The notes beneath the pieces are model-generated. The model did no database searches. It was not told the DNA's origin and worked only from the letters and a program-made list of their open reading frames with translations. This document shows positions 32,010-39,878 of a stretch of 39,878 nt of DNA, piece by piece. Made by a program: the position numbers and the translations under genes. Origin of the DNA: SFHK01 sp963618055 (GTDB lineage Bacteria; Bacillota; Clostridia; Christensenellales; Aristaeellaceae); the NCBI GenBank assembly GCA_963618055.1, contig CAVERI010000015.1:1-39878 (forward strand), read 5' to 3'. How positions within the stretch are numbered: position 1 is the stretch's first letter; each line of letters opens with the position of its first letter.

Positions 32010-34724
32010 TCACCCCTTCTGCTGCATAATCAGGGTCGTCTGCCCGTCCTCGCGCGTGAACACCGCCTGCTGCCCGGCAACCGGAACCACCATGCGCAGG
32101 TATCCCACGCTCTCCGGCAGACGCGAATGCCAGATTTCGCCGCGCGCCACATCGGGCGTGATGCCGAGAACATCCTCAATCAGCACGGAAACCGGTGCGC
32201 TCGCCCACGGATGGCACAGGCTGGTGTTCCACTTCTGATCCTTGCCCCACGCCTCAAACAGCGTCGTCGCGCCCTCGTCCAGCATATTCCTCCACGAATG
32301 CTCGCCGCCGCCCGTCAGCAGATGGTACACCTCGTTATACCGCCCCGCGCGCGCCAGCGCCTTCAGCTGGAAAAACGCCATATATACGCCGGTGCAAATG
32401 CCGCGCCCGACCAAATAGTCGGCCACGCGCGCCTGCTTATCCCGCGCCACAAAGCCAAAATACAGCGGCAGGATGTTGGAGTGCACCGCCGAATGCGCCG
32501 TCGTCTCGCTGTCCGCGTACAGCCCGGTTTCCGGCCGGTAGAACGCACGGTCGAACGCGTCAACCAGCGCCGAAGACTTCGGCGTGAAGTCCTCGTCCAG
32601 CAGCTTGCGCATTGTCTCATACGCGCGCACCGCGCCGATGTAAAACGCGTTAATCACGTTGTGACAGCCCTCGCCAATCGGAATCGTCAGCGGGAAATCG
32701 TACTCGTCGCGCAGGTTGGCCGGCCAGTCCACAAGGTTCCAGCCCTCCGCAACCTTCTCAAGCAGACCATCCTCGCGCGCGTAGGCCTCAAACACCTTCA
32801 AAAGCGCGCCCGCAGCGTCGCAGGTTTTGCGCAGGAACACCTTGTCGCCGGTGTGCGCGTAGTCGCGCAGCGCCACCTCCGGCATCAGCAGCGAATAATC
32901 GGCAATGCGCTGCTGGTATGCCGACGGAAACACCGCCAGCAGACCCGGCGTCAGGTTGGCCGAATACAGCCAGTCCTCCAAGGCCTTTCGCAGAAGCCGG
33001 GTATCGCCGGACAGATACACCTGAGACAGAGACGTTACTGCAAGATCACCGGAATACTCGCCCTTCTCGCGCGTGGGACAGTCGAGATAGCCCTCCTGAA
33101 CGCCCACGCGGATCGTGTGCTTGCACAGCTCGAAGACCTTCTTGAGATCCTCGTCGTCTGTTTCCAGCGTGCAGGCCGCATCGTCCAGCGGATAGCCCTG
33201 CGCGCGGGCGCGAACGTCCGTCAGGCGCACGCCTTCCTCTGCCTCCAGCTCCACATAGCGGAAGCCGCGGTATTCGTACATTTCATACGCGCACGCGCCG
33301 TTCGTCAGCGTCCATTCATCTTCATAACGGCAGTTCTGGCGACCCTCCACGCGCACGGAGCCGTCCTCGTTCAGCTCCTCGCCCGTGCGCACGAACACGC
33401 GCTTACCCGCCGCGCCCTCCGCCTTCACAAGCAGAACGCCGGACAGCTCTCGGCCAAAGTCGCAGGTGATTTTCGAGCCGTCCCGGGTAACCTTCTCCGG
33501 CTCGACCATCCACGCGGCGAGCACCGGCGTTTCCTGCTCCACAAAGCGGTAATCCGGCTGCTCGCAGACGCTGGGCGACGTCCACATGAAGTCGTCAAAG
33601 CCAAGGCTCTTCCAGCCCTCCGGCTCCTCGCGGCTGTCGTATTTCTCATTGAAGCCCGTCGCGTAGCCGTAGGTTTCGCCCGGCTGGCGGGACGCGCTGC
33701 GCACATAATGGAAATGCTCGTCCGAACGCACCAGTGATTTTCCGTCCACGCGCAGATCGCAGATGAAGCCCTGCCTGAGATCGCCGCTCACCCACACGCG
33801 GTTGATCAGCCCCTGATAATACACATCCAGCGCCAGCACGTTGTCGCCTGCGCGCAGATATCTCCGCACGTCGATGCGGTTCACATAATATCGTCCCGGA
33901 TACCCCGGCGCGGGCCCCTGCGCCACATATTCGCCGTTGATATACAGCTTATACATGTCGTCCGCCGAAATCAGAAGCTCCGCCGACTGGACATTCGCGC
34001 CCAAACGGAACGCGCGGCGGGCGTACATATGAAAATGCTGTAGGCCTTCGTTCGCCGGATCGGGCGCAGGCGTTTCAAGGTATGGATTCACCGGCCTCCG
34101 GCGCGCGAACTCCACAGCCGTCAGCCAGCGGGCGCGCTTGTCAAAAATGGCTTCCTCCAACATCCTTTTGTCTCTCTTTCCTTTGTATTTTCCCCGAAGC
34201 CACGCAGCCAGATGCACGAAAATGCAGCCGACAAGCGCGCCGGAAAAATCGATCAGAACGTCGAGCGCAGACATGCAGCGCCCCGGTATAAAATTCTGCT
34301 CCACCTCGTTCGCCGCCGCGAGCAGCGCAATGACGGCCATTGTCCAAAGCGTCGCGCGGCGCTGCCGGTGAAACGTCCGCCGCGCCGCGCTCAGCGCGAG
34401 CACCGCCAGAAGGAAAAACGCGAACGCGTGCGCCAGCTTGCGCACCACCAAATGCAGCGAATCGCCCATGTCCTTCAGTGCCGGAAAGACCGTCGTCAGC
34501 CATTCCACAACGCGGCCGCTGACTCCCGCGGATTCCGTTCCCGTCTGCTGTCCTAAAAAGAATACGATAATTACCCACACCAGTGTCAAAAGCCACAGTC
34601 CCGCGGCGCACGGCGTCAGCCAGCGATCCAATGCAAAGCGCGCCCACAGCGCCCGCGGTGTCAGCCTGCTCAGCCACCGCAGCGCGCGGCAGCCGGACAA
34701 ATTCATCTTTTCCCGTTTCTTCAT
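32010..34724 (-). CDS. VanZ-like membrane domain fused to GH78 alpha-L-rhamnosidase
   Basis: A 904-residue protein in one frame. Residues about 1-185 hold four hydrophobic segments (AAGLWLLTLVWVIIVFFLG, RKLAHAFAFFLLAVLALSA, LWTMAVIALLAAA, IDFSGALVGCIFVHLAAWL) with the VanZ-family patterns VRKLAHAFAFF, NEVEQNFIPGR and DVLIDFSGAL. A basic stretch GKYKGKRDKR then leads into a GH78 enzyme starting MLEEAIFDKRARWL at residue 189. GH78 catalytic residues are all visible: D548, E553 and D560 in DCPTREKGEYSGD, and the general base in GATTLFEAW near 824. By charge the C-terminus should be cytoplasmic. A separate start at residue 189 (weak site) would give a free rhamnosidase. The start ATG 34724 overlaps the upstream stop (ATGA) with GGGGAG 5 bases before. 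Confidence 0.87.
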   Translation of the reverse strand: MKKREKMNLSGCRALRWLSRLTPRALWARFALDRWLTPCAAGLWLLTLVWVIIVFFLGQQTGTESAGVSGRVVEWLTTVFPALKDMGDSLHLVVRKLAHAFAFFLLAVLALSAARRTFHRQRRATLWTMAVIALLAAANEVEQNFIPGRCMSALDVLIDFSGALVGCIFVHLAAWLRGKYKGKRDKRMLEEAIFDKRARWLTAVEFARRRPVNPYLETPAPDPANEGLQHFHMYARRAFRLGANVQSAELLISADDMYKLYINGEYVAQGPAPGYPGRYYVNRIDVRRYLRAGDNVLALDVYYQGLINRVWVSGDLRQGFICDLRVDGKSLVRSDEHFHYVRSASRQPGETYGYATGFNEKYDSREEPEGWKSLGFDDFMWTSPSVCEQPDYRFVEQETPVLAAWMVEPEKVTRDGSKITCDFGRELSGVLLVKAEGAAGKRVFVRTGEELNEDGSVRVEGRQNCRYEDEWTLTNGACAYEMYEYRGFRYVELEAEEGVRLTDVRARAQGYPLDDAACTLETDDEDLKKVFELCKHTIRVGVQEGYLDCPTREKGEYSGDLAVTSLSQVYLSGDTRLLRKALEDWLYSANLTPGLLAVFPSAYQQRIADYSLLMPEVALRDYAHTGDKVFLRKTCDAAGALLKVFEAYAREDGLLEKVAEGWNLVDWPANLRDEYDFPLTIPIGEGCHNVINAFYIGAVRAYETMRKLLDEDFTPKSSALVDAFDRAFYRPETGLYADSETTAHSAVHSNILPLYFGFVARDKQARVADYLVGRGICTGVYMAFFQLKALARAGRYNEVYHLLTGGGEHSWRNMLDEGATTLFEAWGKDQKWNTSLCHPWASAPVSVLIEDVLGITPDVARGEIWHSRLPESVGYLRMVVPVAGQQAVFTREDGQTTLIMQQKG

Positions 34725-36472
34725 TCAGACTCCCCTGCCGCGCAAACGCTCCGAAGCGCCTGCGCCGCCTTTTCCTCATTTCCCTCGTTCAGCGCTTCGC
34801 GAACGCGCACAGCCGCGCTCTGAAGCCGCGCGGCATACGCGCCATCCTCTGAAAGCCGCCGCACGTGCTCGATGACCGCATCTGTCGTCTCCGCTTCCGC
34901 TTCGGCCACAACCGCCTCGCCCTCCGTCAAAACCTCCGCGCGCGCGTCCGTTTCCCGGCACACGAGCTTGGCCAGCTCCTCCGCGCTCACCGGATCCTCG
35001 GAGTCGACAGCATAGGTTCCCGGCTCGCACTCCGCCGCGATCCGCAGCGCGCTGTGCGCCACATCCGCCTCGGACACGAACGAATACGTTTCGCCTGCGC
35101 GCACGGTAAGCGTCTCGCCCCGCGCCGCCCTTTCAAGCATACGCCCGAGCGCGCTGCCGGACGAGGAAACAAGGTTGCGATACCGCACAAAATACGTGCG
35201 CATGCCGTCCTCCCGCGCGGAAAGCGCGTGAAGCTCCTCCGCGCCCAAAATGCGCGCTGCCTGCGCCAGATTGTCCGGACAGCATTCCGGGCACTCCGTA
35301 AGCGCCACGAACCTTTCCGCGCCTGCATCCCGCGCTGCCTTCCACAGCCCCGCCGCGCCCGCGACGTTCACTGCCGCGATTCGAAGCGCGCTGCCGGCTG
35401 CGTTTTCCCGCGAAAGCCCCGCCGCAAGGCACACCAGCTCCGGACGCGCCGCGCGCACAATGTGCTTCATGTGCGATTCATCCGCAAGGTCGGCCAGGCT
35501 GCATTCGCAGCCCTTCAGCGCCGAAGCCGTCAGCCGATCCTCATCCTGATCGACTACGGTCACATGCGCGCCCGCCTCCGCCAGAAGCGCCGCCACGCGC
35601 GAGCCGATTCGTCCCGCACCCACAACCAGCGCGCGCCGTCCGGCATACGCGCCGGAGAGTGCACCATCCTCCTTCTGCCGCCATCCGGCGAGCACGTCCT
35701 CCAGCCGCACCGCGCGGAGTCTGCCTCCGTCGTCCATAAGCACGCTGCATCCCGCGCGGCGCGCCGCGCGGAACACGCGCCGCCGCGCCTGCGTAGGCAG
35801 GTTCATGTCGGAAAAAATCACCTCGTCTACCCGTTTGCGCGCAATCACCGCGGACGCGTCGGCCAGCGTACCCTCCACGGTCAGGTTGCTCACCTTGCGA
35901 TACAGCCGCTCTACATTCTCATCCAGAAAGCCCACGGCCTCATGGCGCACGCTTCCAACCGGGCTTTCATTAATTCGCTTGGCCAGCGCTGCGCCCGACG
36001 GGTCTGCGCCGATGATCAGCGCGCGGCGCACATTCTTGTTGTTCTTGTCCACCATCAGCCGATCCTGAATCAGAATCCATGTAAACCGCGCCGAAACCAG
36101 AAACAGGATGGACAGTACTCCGTCCAGCGACAGCACAATGCGCGTACAGCGAAGACGAAACACGCGGTTGATCAGCAGATTTGTCATCGTAGCGAAGCCC
36201 AGCGCCAGCACGATTCGCATCATGTCGCGCATATCCGCAAACCGCCAATACACGCGGTACACGCCCATCACAAACAGAAAAAACAGGCTTACGCCCAGAA
36301 TCACCGGCGAGAACCGAATGACCGTCATCATATGCCGAGCCATGCCCGGCGAAGGATTGTCCCCGAAGCGAAGCAGAATTGCAACCAGAAGCCCCAGCGC
36401 GATCAGAACCATATCCAGAAAGATAATCAGCGCTTTCCGAAGATAAAAATGTCTTTGGCGTTTTGTCTGCAT
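34721..36472 (-). CDS. CapD/WbpM-like membrane nucleotide-sugar epimerase/dehydratase family, catalytic motif lost
   Basis: A 583-residue protein with the architecture of CapD/WbpM/PglF: four N-terminal membrane helices (about 9-135), a first Rossmann domain (ALIIGADPSGAALAKRI near 150) and a second, SDR-like one (VVGAGRIGSRVAALLAEAG near 283). In active relatives the second domain carries a TDK-AVNPTNVMGASKR stretch. Here the aligned stretch is TECPECCPDNLAQAARILGAEEL: the Asp-Lys pair is E-C, and the Met/Tyr-x3-Lys positions are gone. The nucleotide-binding glycines are partly kept. Hence it may be a non-catalytic or altered family member. The ribosome site GGGGG lies before ATG 36472. It is the first gene of a three-gene operon with the rhamnosidase fusion, consistent with rhamnose-containing surface polymer handling (inference). 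Confidence 0.78.
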   Translation of the reverse strand: MQTKRQRHFYLRKALIIFLDMVLIALGLLVAILLRFGDNPSPGMARHMMTVIRFSPVILGVSLFFLFVMGVYRVYWRFADMRDMMRIVLALGFATMTNLLINRVFRLRCTRIVLSLDGVLSILFLVSARFTWILIQDRLMVDKNNKNVRRALIIGADPSGAALAKRINESPVGSVRHEAVGFLDENVERLYRKVSNLTVEGTLADASAVIARKRVDEVIFSDMNLPTQARRRVFRAARRAGCSVLMDDGGRLRAVRLEDVLAGWRQKEDGALSGAYAGRRALVVGAGRIGSRVAALLAEAGAHVTVVDQDEDRLTASALKGCECSLADLADESHMKHIVRAARPELVCLAAGLSRENAAGSALRIAAVNVAGAAGLWKAARDAGAERFVALTECPECCPDNLAQAARILGAEELHALSAREDGMRTYFVRYRNLVSSSGSALGRMLERAARGETLTVRAGETYSFVSEADVAHSALRIAAECEPGTYAVDSEDPVSAEELAKLVCRETDARAEVLTEGEAVVAEAEAETTDAVIEHVRRLSEDGAYAARLQSAAVRVREALNEGNEEKAAQALRSVCAAGESE

Positions 36473-36528
36473 TATGTAGTCCCCCTTCCCCGCGCGCCTC
36501 CGTTCGCGTACTGCGCGAAGCCGTATAC

Positions 36529-36557
36529 ATTATACCCGAACAGAGGCGCGATTGCAA
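36529..36557 (-). promoter_or_regulatory. Promoter of the CapD-like / rhamnosidase operon
   Basis: Minus-strand -35 TTGCAA (36552-36557), 17-base spacer, -10 TATAAT (36529-36534), about 50 bases before the ATG at 36472. The -10 is perfect and the -35 has two mismatches. No extended TGN (GGG precedes the -10). Confidence 0.75.
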
Positions 36558-36562
36558 CCGGC

Positions 36563-36928
36563 TCACTTGGCTTTTGGCCGAAAGATCAAAGCATTCAGAA
36601 GGCCGAAAAACACCGCCGCCGTAATTCCCGCCGCCGTCTGCATGACTCCGCCAATAAACGCGCCCAGTATGCCGTGCTCGACCACGGCGTCGTGCGCGCC
36701 CGTGGCCAGCGAATAGCCGAACCCGGTCAGCGGCACCGTCGCCCCCGCGCCCGCGAAATCGACCAGCGGCTTGTATACGCCCAGCGCCGTCAGAACCACG
36801 CCCGACACCACAAACAGCACCAGAATCCGCGCGCTCGTCAGCTTGGTATACATAAGCAGCGCCTGCCCCACGCAGCAGATCAGCCCGCCCACAAGAAAGG
36901 CCTTCCCATACATCAGAAGCTCATTCAT
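36563..36928 (-). CDS. spoVAE: Stage V sporulation protein AE (SpoVAEb-like)
   Basis: A 121-residue membrane protein of the SpoVA complex, which moves Ca-dipicolinate into and out of the spore core. Hydrophobic segments cover most of its length (FLVGGLICCVGQALLMY, ARILVLFVVSGVVLTALGVY, AGATVPLTGFGYSLATGA, AAGITAAVFFGLLNALIF). The GGLICxxGQ and PLTGFGxxLA patterns are shared with SpoVAC in this window, as expected of paralogues. The start overlaps spoVAD by 4 bases. Confidence 0.92.
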   Translation of the reverse strand: MNELLMYGKAFLVGGLICCVGQALLMYTKLTSARILVLFVVSGVVLTALGVYKPLVDFAGAGATVPLTGFGYSLATGAHDAVVEHGILGAFIGGVMQTAAGITAAVFFGLLNALIFRPKAK

Positions 36929-37944
36929 ACGCGTTGGCTCCTTTCAATCGCCGCTGCGTAGGCAATGGAGGGAATGCTCTCTCCCTGCTGCGACGAAACC
37001 AGACTCAAAAGCGCGCCCGAGCCGATCGCAAGCATTCGGCCAAGCTCCCCGCGCTCCATGCGCCCCAGAACGTATCCGGCCAGCACGCTGGCAATGCAGC
37101 CGCAGCCGCTTCCGCCGGCGTGCGCGTCCTGTTCAAGACTGAACAGACTCGCGCCGCAGTCCATCAGGCGCTTGTCGTCCATGGGCACGCCGCGGCGCGT
37201 GAGCAGCTCCAGCAGCAAATCGCGCCCGATAATACCCAAGTCGCCGGTCACAATCAAATCGTAATCGCGGTCGCAGCGGCCGGTGTCCTCAAAGTGCGCG
37301 CAGATCGTGTCCGCCACGGCGGGCGCCATCGCCGCGCCCATGTGGTTCGCGTCCTTTATTTTCAGATCGATCACGCGCCCCACCGTGCCGTGCGTAACGC
37401 GCATGCCGCCCGTTTTCGTCTCATCCAGCAGCACCGCGCCCGAGGCCGTGGCCGTCCACTGCGCCGAAGGCGGCCGCTGCCCGCCCATTTCCAGCGGCAT
37501 GCGGAACTGGCGTTCCGCCGTGCAGAAATGGCTGCTTGCCGCGCACATGGCGTTTTTGAGATACCCTGCCGACACCAGCGCCGCGCCCACGACCAGCGCT
37601 TCCGTCATCGTGGAGCACGCGCCGTACAGGCCCAGAAACGGCACGCCCAGCTGCCGCGCGGCAAAGCCCGCCGAGATGATCTGCGCGTTCAAATCGCCCG
37701 CCAGCAGCGCGCCAATGTCTCCGGGCGACATGTCCGCCTTGGACGCGCACAGCTCCACCGTGCGCCGGAGCATCTCGCTTTCGGCGAACTCCCAGCTCTT
37801 CTGGCCTAAAAGGTCGTCCTCTAAAATCTGGTCGAAGGTGTTTCCCAGCGGCCCCTCCGCTTCCTTCTGCCCGGCCATGCAGGCACGCGAGCGAATCCAC
37901 GCGCCCTCTTCATAGAAAAACGTGCGCTTGCCCTCGCGTCTCAT
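36925..37944 (-). CDS. spoVAD: Stage V sporulation protein AD
   Basis: A 339-residue thiolase-fold protein that binds dipicolinic acid and works with the SpoVA membrane channel in spore formation and germination. It shows the SpoVAD pattern: GPLGNTFDQILEDDLLGQKSWE at the N-terminal side, FLGLYGACSTMTEAL with the thiolase-like cysteine, SSHFCTAERQFRMPLEMGGQRPPSAQW, and HAGGSGCGCIASVL near the C-terminus. The start is ATG 37944 with GGAGGTG 5 bases upstream. The longer frame runs back over spoVAC without similarity. ATGA overlap with spoVAC. Confidence 0.95.
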   Translation of the reverse strand: MRREGKRTFFYEEGAWIRSRACMAGQKEAEGPLGNTFDQILEDDLLGQKSWEFAESEMLRRTVELCASKADMSPGDIGALLAGDLNAQIISAGFAARQLGVPFLGLYGACSTMTEALVVGAALVSAGYLKNAMCAASSHFCTAERQFRMPLEMGGQRPPSAQWTATASGAVLLDETKTGGMRVTHGTVGRVIDLKIKDANHMGAAMAPAVADTICAHFEDTGRCDRDYDLIVTGDLGIIGRDLLLELLTRRGVPMDDKRLMDCGASLFSLEQDAHAGGSGCGCIASVLAGYVLGRMERGELGRMLAIGSGALLSLVSSQQGESIPSIAYAAAIERSQRV

Positions 37945-38399
37945 CCGATCACCTCCGTGAGCCAGAAAATCAGGCCGTAGATCACGCTGGCCGAGATGCC
38001 GTAGGACAGCACCGGCCCGGCGATTGAAAACAGCTTCGCGCCCACGCCGAGCACAAGCCCCTCGCGGCGAAATTCCATTGCGGGCGCGCACACGGAATTG
38101 GCGAACCCGGTAATGGGCACAACAGAACCCGCGCCCGCGTATTTTCCGATTTTATCGTACACGCCGACGCCCGTGAGCGTGGTTCCCAGAAGCACCAGCA
38201 CCGAGGCCGAAAACATCGGCAGCTGCTGATAGGAAAGCCCCAGCGCCCCGCCGAGCGCGCCAATGGCCTGCCCGAGCGTGCAGATCAGTCCGCCGACCCA
38301 AAAGGCGCGCAGGAAGCCCTTCAGCTTGGGACTTTTCGGCGTAAGCCGGTCGACCATCTCGCTGTACGCCTTCGCGTCCGGCATCTGCTTTCCGTTCAC
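37941..38399 (-). CDS. spoVAC: Stage V sporulation protein AC
   Basis: A 152-residue membrane protein, the mechanosensitive-channel-like subunit of the SpoVA dipicolinate transporter. After a charged head (KAYSEMVDRLTPKSPKLKGFLRAF) it has VGGLICTLGQAIGALG and then MFSASVLVLLGTTLTGVGVYDKI, and a glycine-rich GAGSVVPITGFANS patch. The start is a GTG at 38399; GGAGG sequences lie about 7-15 bases upstream. An ATG five codons later is the alternative. The GTG shares bases with the stop of a small upstream ORF, so coupling is likely. Confidence 0.93.
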   Translation of the reverse strand: MNGKQMPDAKAYSEMVDRLTPKSPKLKGFLRAFWVGGLICTLGQAIGALGGALGLSYQQLPMFSASVLVLLGTTLTGVGVYDKIGKYAGAGSVVPITGFANSVCAPAMEFRREGLVLGVGAKLFSIAGPVLSYGISASVIYGLIFWLTEVIG

Positions 38400-38539
38400 T
38401 GCGCCTCGCCTCCCCTCCGATTGCGTTCCGTCTTATGCTCGAACGCGCACGTGCGCGTTTCCCGGTCGCCCGCGTGGGGCTGATACACCAGCGCCGACGG
38501 CGGCGGCGCGTAGCGGCTTTGCGTTTCCATTCTTTTCAT
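38396..38539 (-). CDS. Small hypothetical protein coupled to spoVAC
   Basis: A 47-codon frame (MKRMETQSRYAPPPSALVYQ at the start, then a hydrophilic Arg/Glu-rich end) whose TGA overlaps the GTG of spoVAC. GGGGAGG precedes it, 2 bases before the first ATG and 11 before the second (38530). I do not recognise a family. The PPPSALVYQP stretch faintly recalls short spore-coat proteins, but that is not evidence. Its position between the possible sigma-G promoter and spoVAC suggests it is translated in the forespore. It may also be a leader ORF. Confidence 0.45.
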   Translation of the reverse strand: MKRMETQSRYAPPPSALVYQPHAGDRETRTCAFEHKTERNRRGGEAQ

Positions 38540-38579
38540 AACCTCCCCGCAGCACAGGCTGCCTGCGTATATCCGTTTT

Positions 38580-38609
38580 CAGTATCCGCGGAAAAACCGG
38601 CAAATATTC
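38580..38609 (-). promoter_or_regulatory. Possible sigma-G promoter of the spoVA operon
   Basis: Minus-strand GAATA (38605-38609), 18-base spacer, GATACTG (38580-38586). The sigma-G consensus is G-(A/C)-ATA - 18 - CAT-(A/T)-(A/C)-TA: a perfect -35 and 5 of 7 at the -10. spoVA operons are sigma-G driven in Bacillus. No good sigma-A promoter points this way. Confidence 0.45.
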
Positions 38610-38622
38610 GTGCAAAACATGG

Positions 38623-38651
38623 TTGAAGCTTTCGCGCGTCTGTGGTAAGAT
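38623..38651 (+). promoter_or_regulatory. Promoter of the phosphodiester glycosidase gene
   Basis: -35 TTGAAG (38623-38628), 17-base spacer, -10 TAAGAT (38646-38651) with extended TGG. Start near 38658, 25 bases before the ATG. Confidence 0.65.
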
Positions 38652-38682
38652 AGACTCACCTTTACAAGGGGGTTTTTGACAA

Positions 38683-39878
38683 ATGACGATTCTTCGCAAA
38701 TGGACGCTTCTCCTTCTGGCTCTCTGCCTGACGCTGAGCGCGTTCGGCGGCGTGGCGGAAACCGCAACCACAACCGTAGACGTGACCGCGCTTCGGGAAA
38801 AATACGAAGAGAACGCGCTGAACGTCGTACAGGCGCTGGCCAACTACGCCTGCGACAACCTGAACCTCTACGGCAACAAAAGCCCGTTCAACCGCAAAAC
38901 CGAGCTGTTCGAGCAGCTTCGGAAGTTTGACGGCGGCTGGTTCAGCAAAACCCGCAGCCGCGCCGTCGACAACCTGAAAACCGACAAATGGGATGTCGTC
39001 AGCGACACGGAGTTCACCGTGAACGCCACCTGCGACTTCACCATTGTCTATTCCTACAACCGCTCCAGCGAAACCTTCCACTGCGGCTGGAAGCTCACCT
39101 ACCGCCGCGCGGACACAAGCAGCGCGTGGGCGCTTCAGGACGTAAACGCGCTGCCGAACGAATCGGACGCGCTGAAGGCGGCGCTGTATAATTCCCAGCA
39201 TGACGACATCACGCTCTATCCGGTAACCACCCACTTCGGCGCTGGCTTTATGGCCGTTTTAGAGGATCCCTCCCGCATGTACGTCGGCACGATTCCCAAG
39301 TTCGGAGCCAAGATTGCCGGCATGCGCATTGACGACCTGTGCGCAAAGTACAACGCGGCCGGCGGCATGAACGGCGGCGGCTTTGAGGACGCGGGCGGCG
39401 CCGGAAAGGGCGGCAAGCCGTTCGGTCTGGTCATCAGCCATGGCAAGCAGCTGTGCCGGCACACGCCGAACGGCGAAGCGTCCAGCATCGTCATCGGCTT
39501 TGACGAAAACAATAAGCTCATCGTGGGCAAGTACAAGTCCGAGGAAATCGAGGGTCTGAAGCTGCGCGACGCCATGGCATTCAACTACGCGCTGGTTCAG
39601 GACGGCGCGGCGGTTCAGAACAAGAACGTCAAGGTCGCCTACACCACGCGCACGGCCCTCGGACAGGACGCGGACGGCCGCGTGCTGATGCTTGTCATCA
39701 AAGGACGCGAGCCCGACAGCCTCGGCGCGACGCTGGACGAGCTTACCGAAATCATGCTCCAGTTCGGCGCGGTGAACGCCGCGAACCTCGATGGCGGCAC
39801 CTCCACCTGCCTATACCTGAACGGCGAGTCGATCTACAGCGGCTTCCGTCTCGACTGCTCGCGCAGCATCCCGACGGC
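38683..39878 (+). CDS. Secreted phosphodiester-glycosidase-domain protein (NAGPA/DUF2233), 3' end cut by window
   Basis: At least 398 residues; the frame is open at the window end. It starts MTILRKWTLLLLALCLTLSA with a signal peptide ending near AFGGVAETA. A region without recognised domain (about 30-165) is followed by a NAGPA-like domain: DPSRMYVGTIPKFG, then AGGMNGGGF, HGKQLC, and near the end VNAANLDGGTSTCLYLNGE, the conserved motif of the family. Bacterial members act on sugar-phosphodiester or peptidoglycan-linked substrates at the cell surface; the target here is unknown. AAGGGGG lies 10 bases before ATG 38683. Divergent from the spoVA operon. Confidence 0.83.
   Translation, partial: MTILRKWTLLLLALCLTLSAFGGVAETATTTVDVTALREKYEENALNVVQALANYACDNLNLYGNKSPFNRKTELFEQLRKFDGGWFSKTRSRAVDNLKTDKWDVVSDTEFTVNATCDFTIVYSYNRSSETFHCGWKLTYRRADTSSAWALQDVNALPNESDALKAALYNSQHDDITLYPVTTHFGAGFMAVLEDPSRMYVGTIPKFGAKIAGMRIDDLCAKYNAAGGMNGGGFEDAGGAGKGGKPFGLVISHGKQLCRHTPNGEASSIVIGFDENNKLIVGKYKSEEIEGLKLRDAMAFNYALVQDGAAVQNKNVKVAYTTRTALGQDADGRVLMLVIKGREPDSLGATLDELTEIMLQFGAVNAANLDGGTSTCLYLNGESIYSGFRLDCSRSIPT

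Overview
The window reads as one contig from a spore-forming, Gram-positive Clostridia-type bacterium with a GC-rich genome. The evidence is the spoVAC-spoVAD-spoVAE genes, the Bacillus/Clostridium-type order yicC-rpoZ-coaBC-priA-def-fmt-rsmB-rlmN-stp-prkC-rsgA-rpe, a PASTA kinase, a PyrR-controlled pyr leader and strong Shine-Dalgarno sites. I cannot assign a genus. No rRNA, tRNA, CRISPR array or transposase was seen.

Layout. 1-1919 (minus): a pyrimidine salvage transcript, promoter - PyrR-binding RNA - terminator - pyrR - uracil permease (permease cut by the window edge). 1961-3205 (minus): lipoprotein L,D-transpeptidase. 3299-18807 (minus): a very compact run of 15 genes, many overlapping by 1 to 22 bases, from yicC through the conserved translation/DNA/cell-wall-signalling block to rpe, then xpt, a NagD-type phosphatase and an alpha/beta hydrolase. 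gmk and remA, which sit between yicC and rpoZ in Bacillus, are absent there. The rsmB product carries an extraordinary N-terminal extension of about 32 Tyr/Phe-Gly repeats. 18891-23444 (minus): TrpR-like regulator - pcrA - ligA, from a near-consensus promoter.

23700-29826 (plus) is an AT-richer three-gene biosynthetic island. It encodes a one-module NRPS (condensation - adenylation - carrier - reductase), a stand-alone AMP-forming acyl ligase and an acyl carrier protein. The ten-residue adenylation signature reads D-V-W-H-F-S-L-V-D-K, the EntF-type serine code, and the last domain is an NAD(P)H thioester reductase. The simplest reading is that the ligase charges the carrier protein with a fatty acid, the condensation domain joins it to serine, and the reductase releases an N-acyl serine aldehyde or N-acyl serinol. 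The left edge of the island abuts the 5'-truncated remains of a GC-rich host gene, which suggests insertion. Perfect palindromes upstream of its promoter are candidate operators.

29910-31164 (plus): a lactonase-like beta-propeller gene with its own promoter and terminator. 31328-36557 (minus): a three-gene operon with a CapD/WbpM-like membrane protein that lacks the usual catalytic residues, a VanZ-like membrane domain fused to a GH78 alpha-L-rhamnosidase, and a D-lyxose isomerase-like cupin. 36563-38609 (minus): spoVAC-AD-AE, preceded by a small unknown ORF and a possible sigma-G promoter. 38623-end (plus): a secreted phosphodiester-glycosidase-domain protein, cut by the window end.
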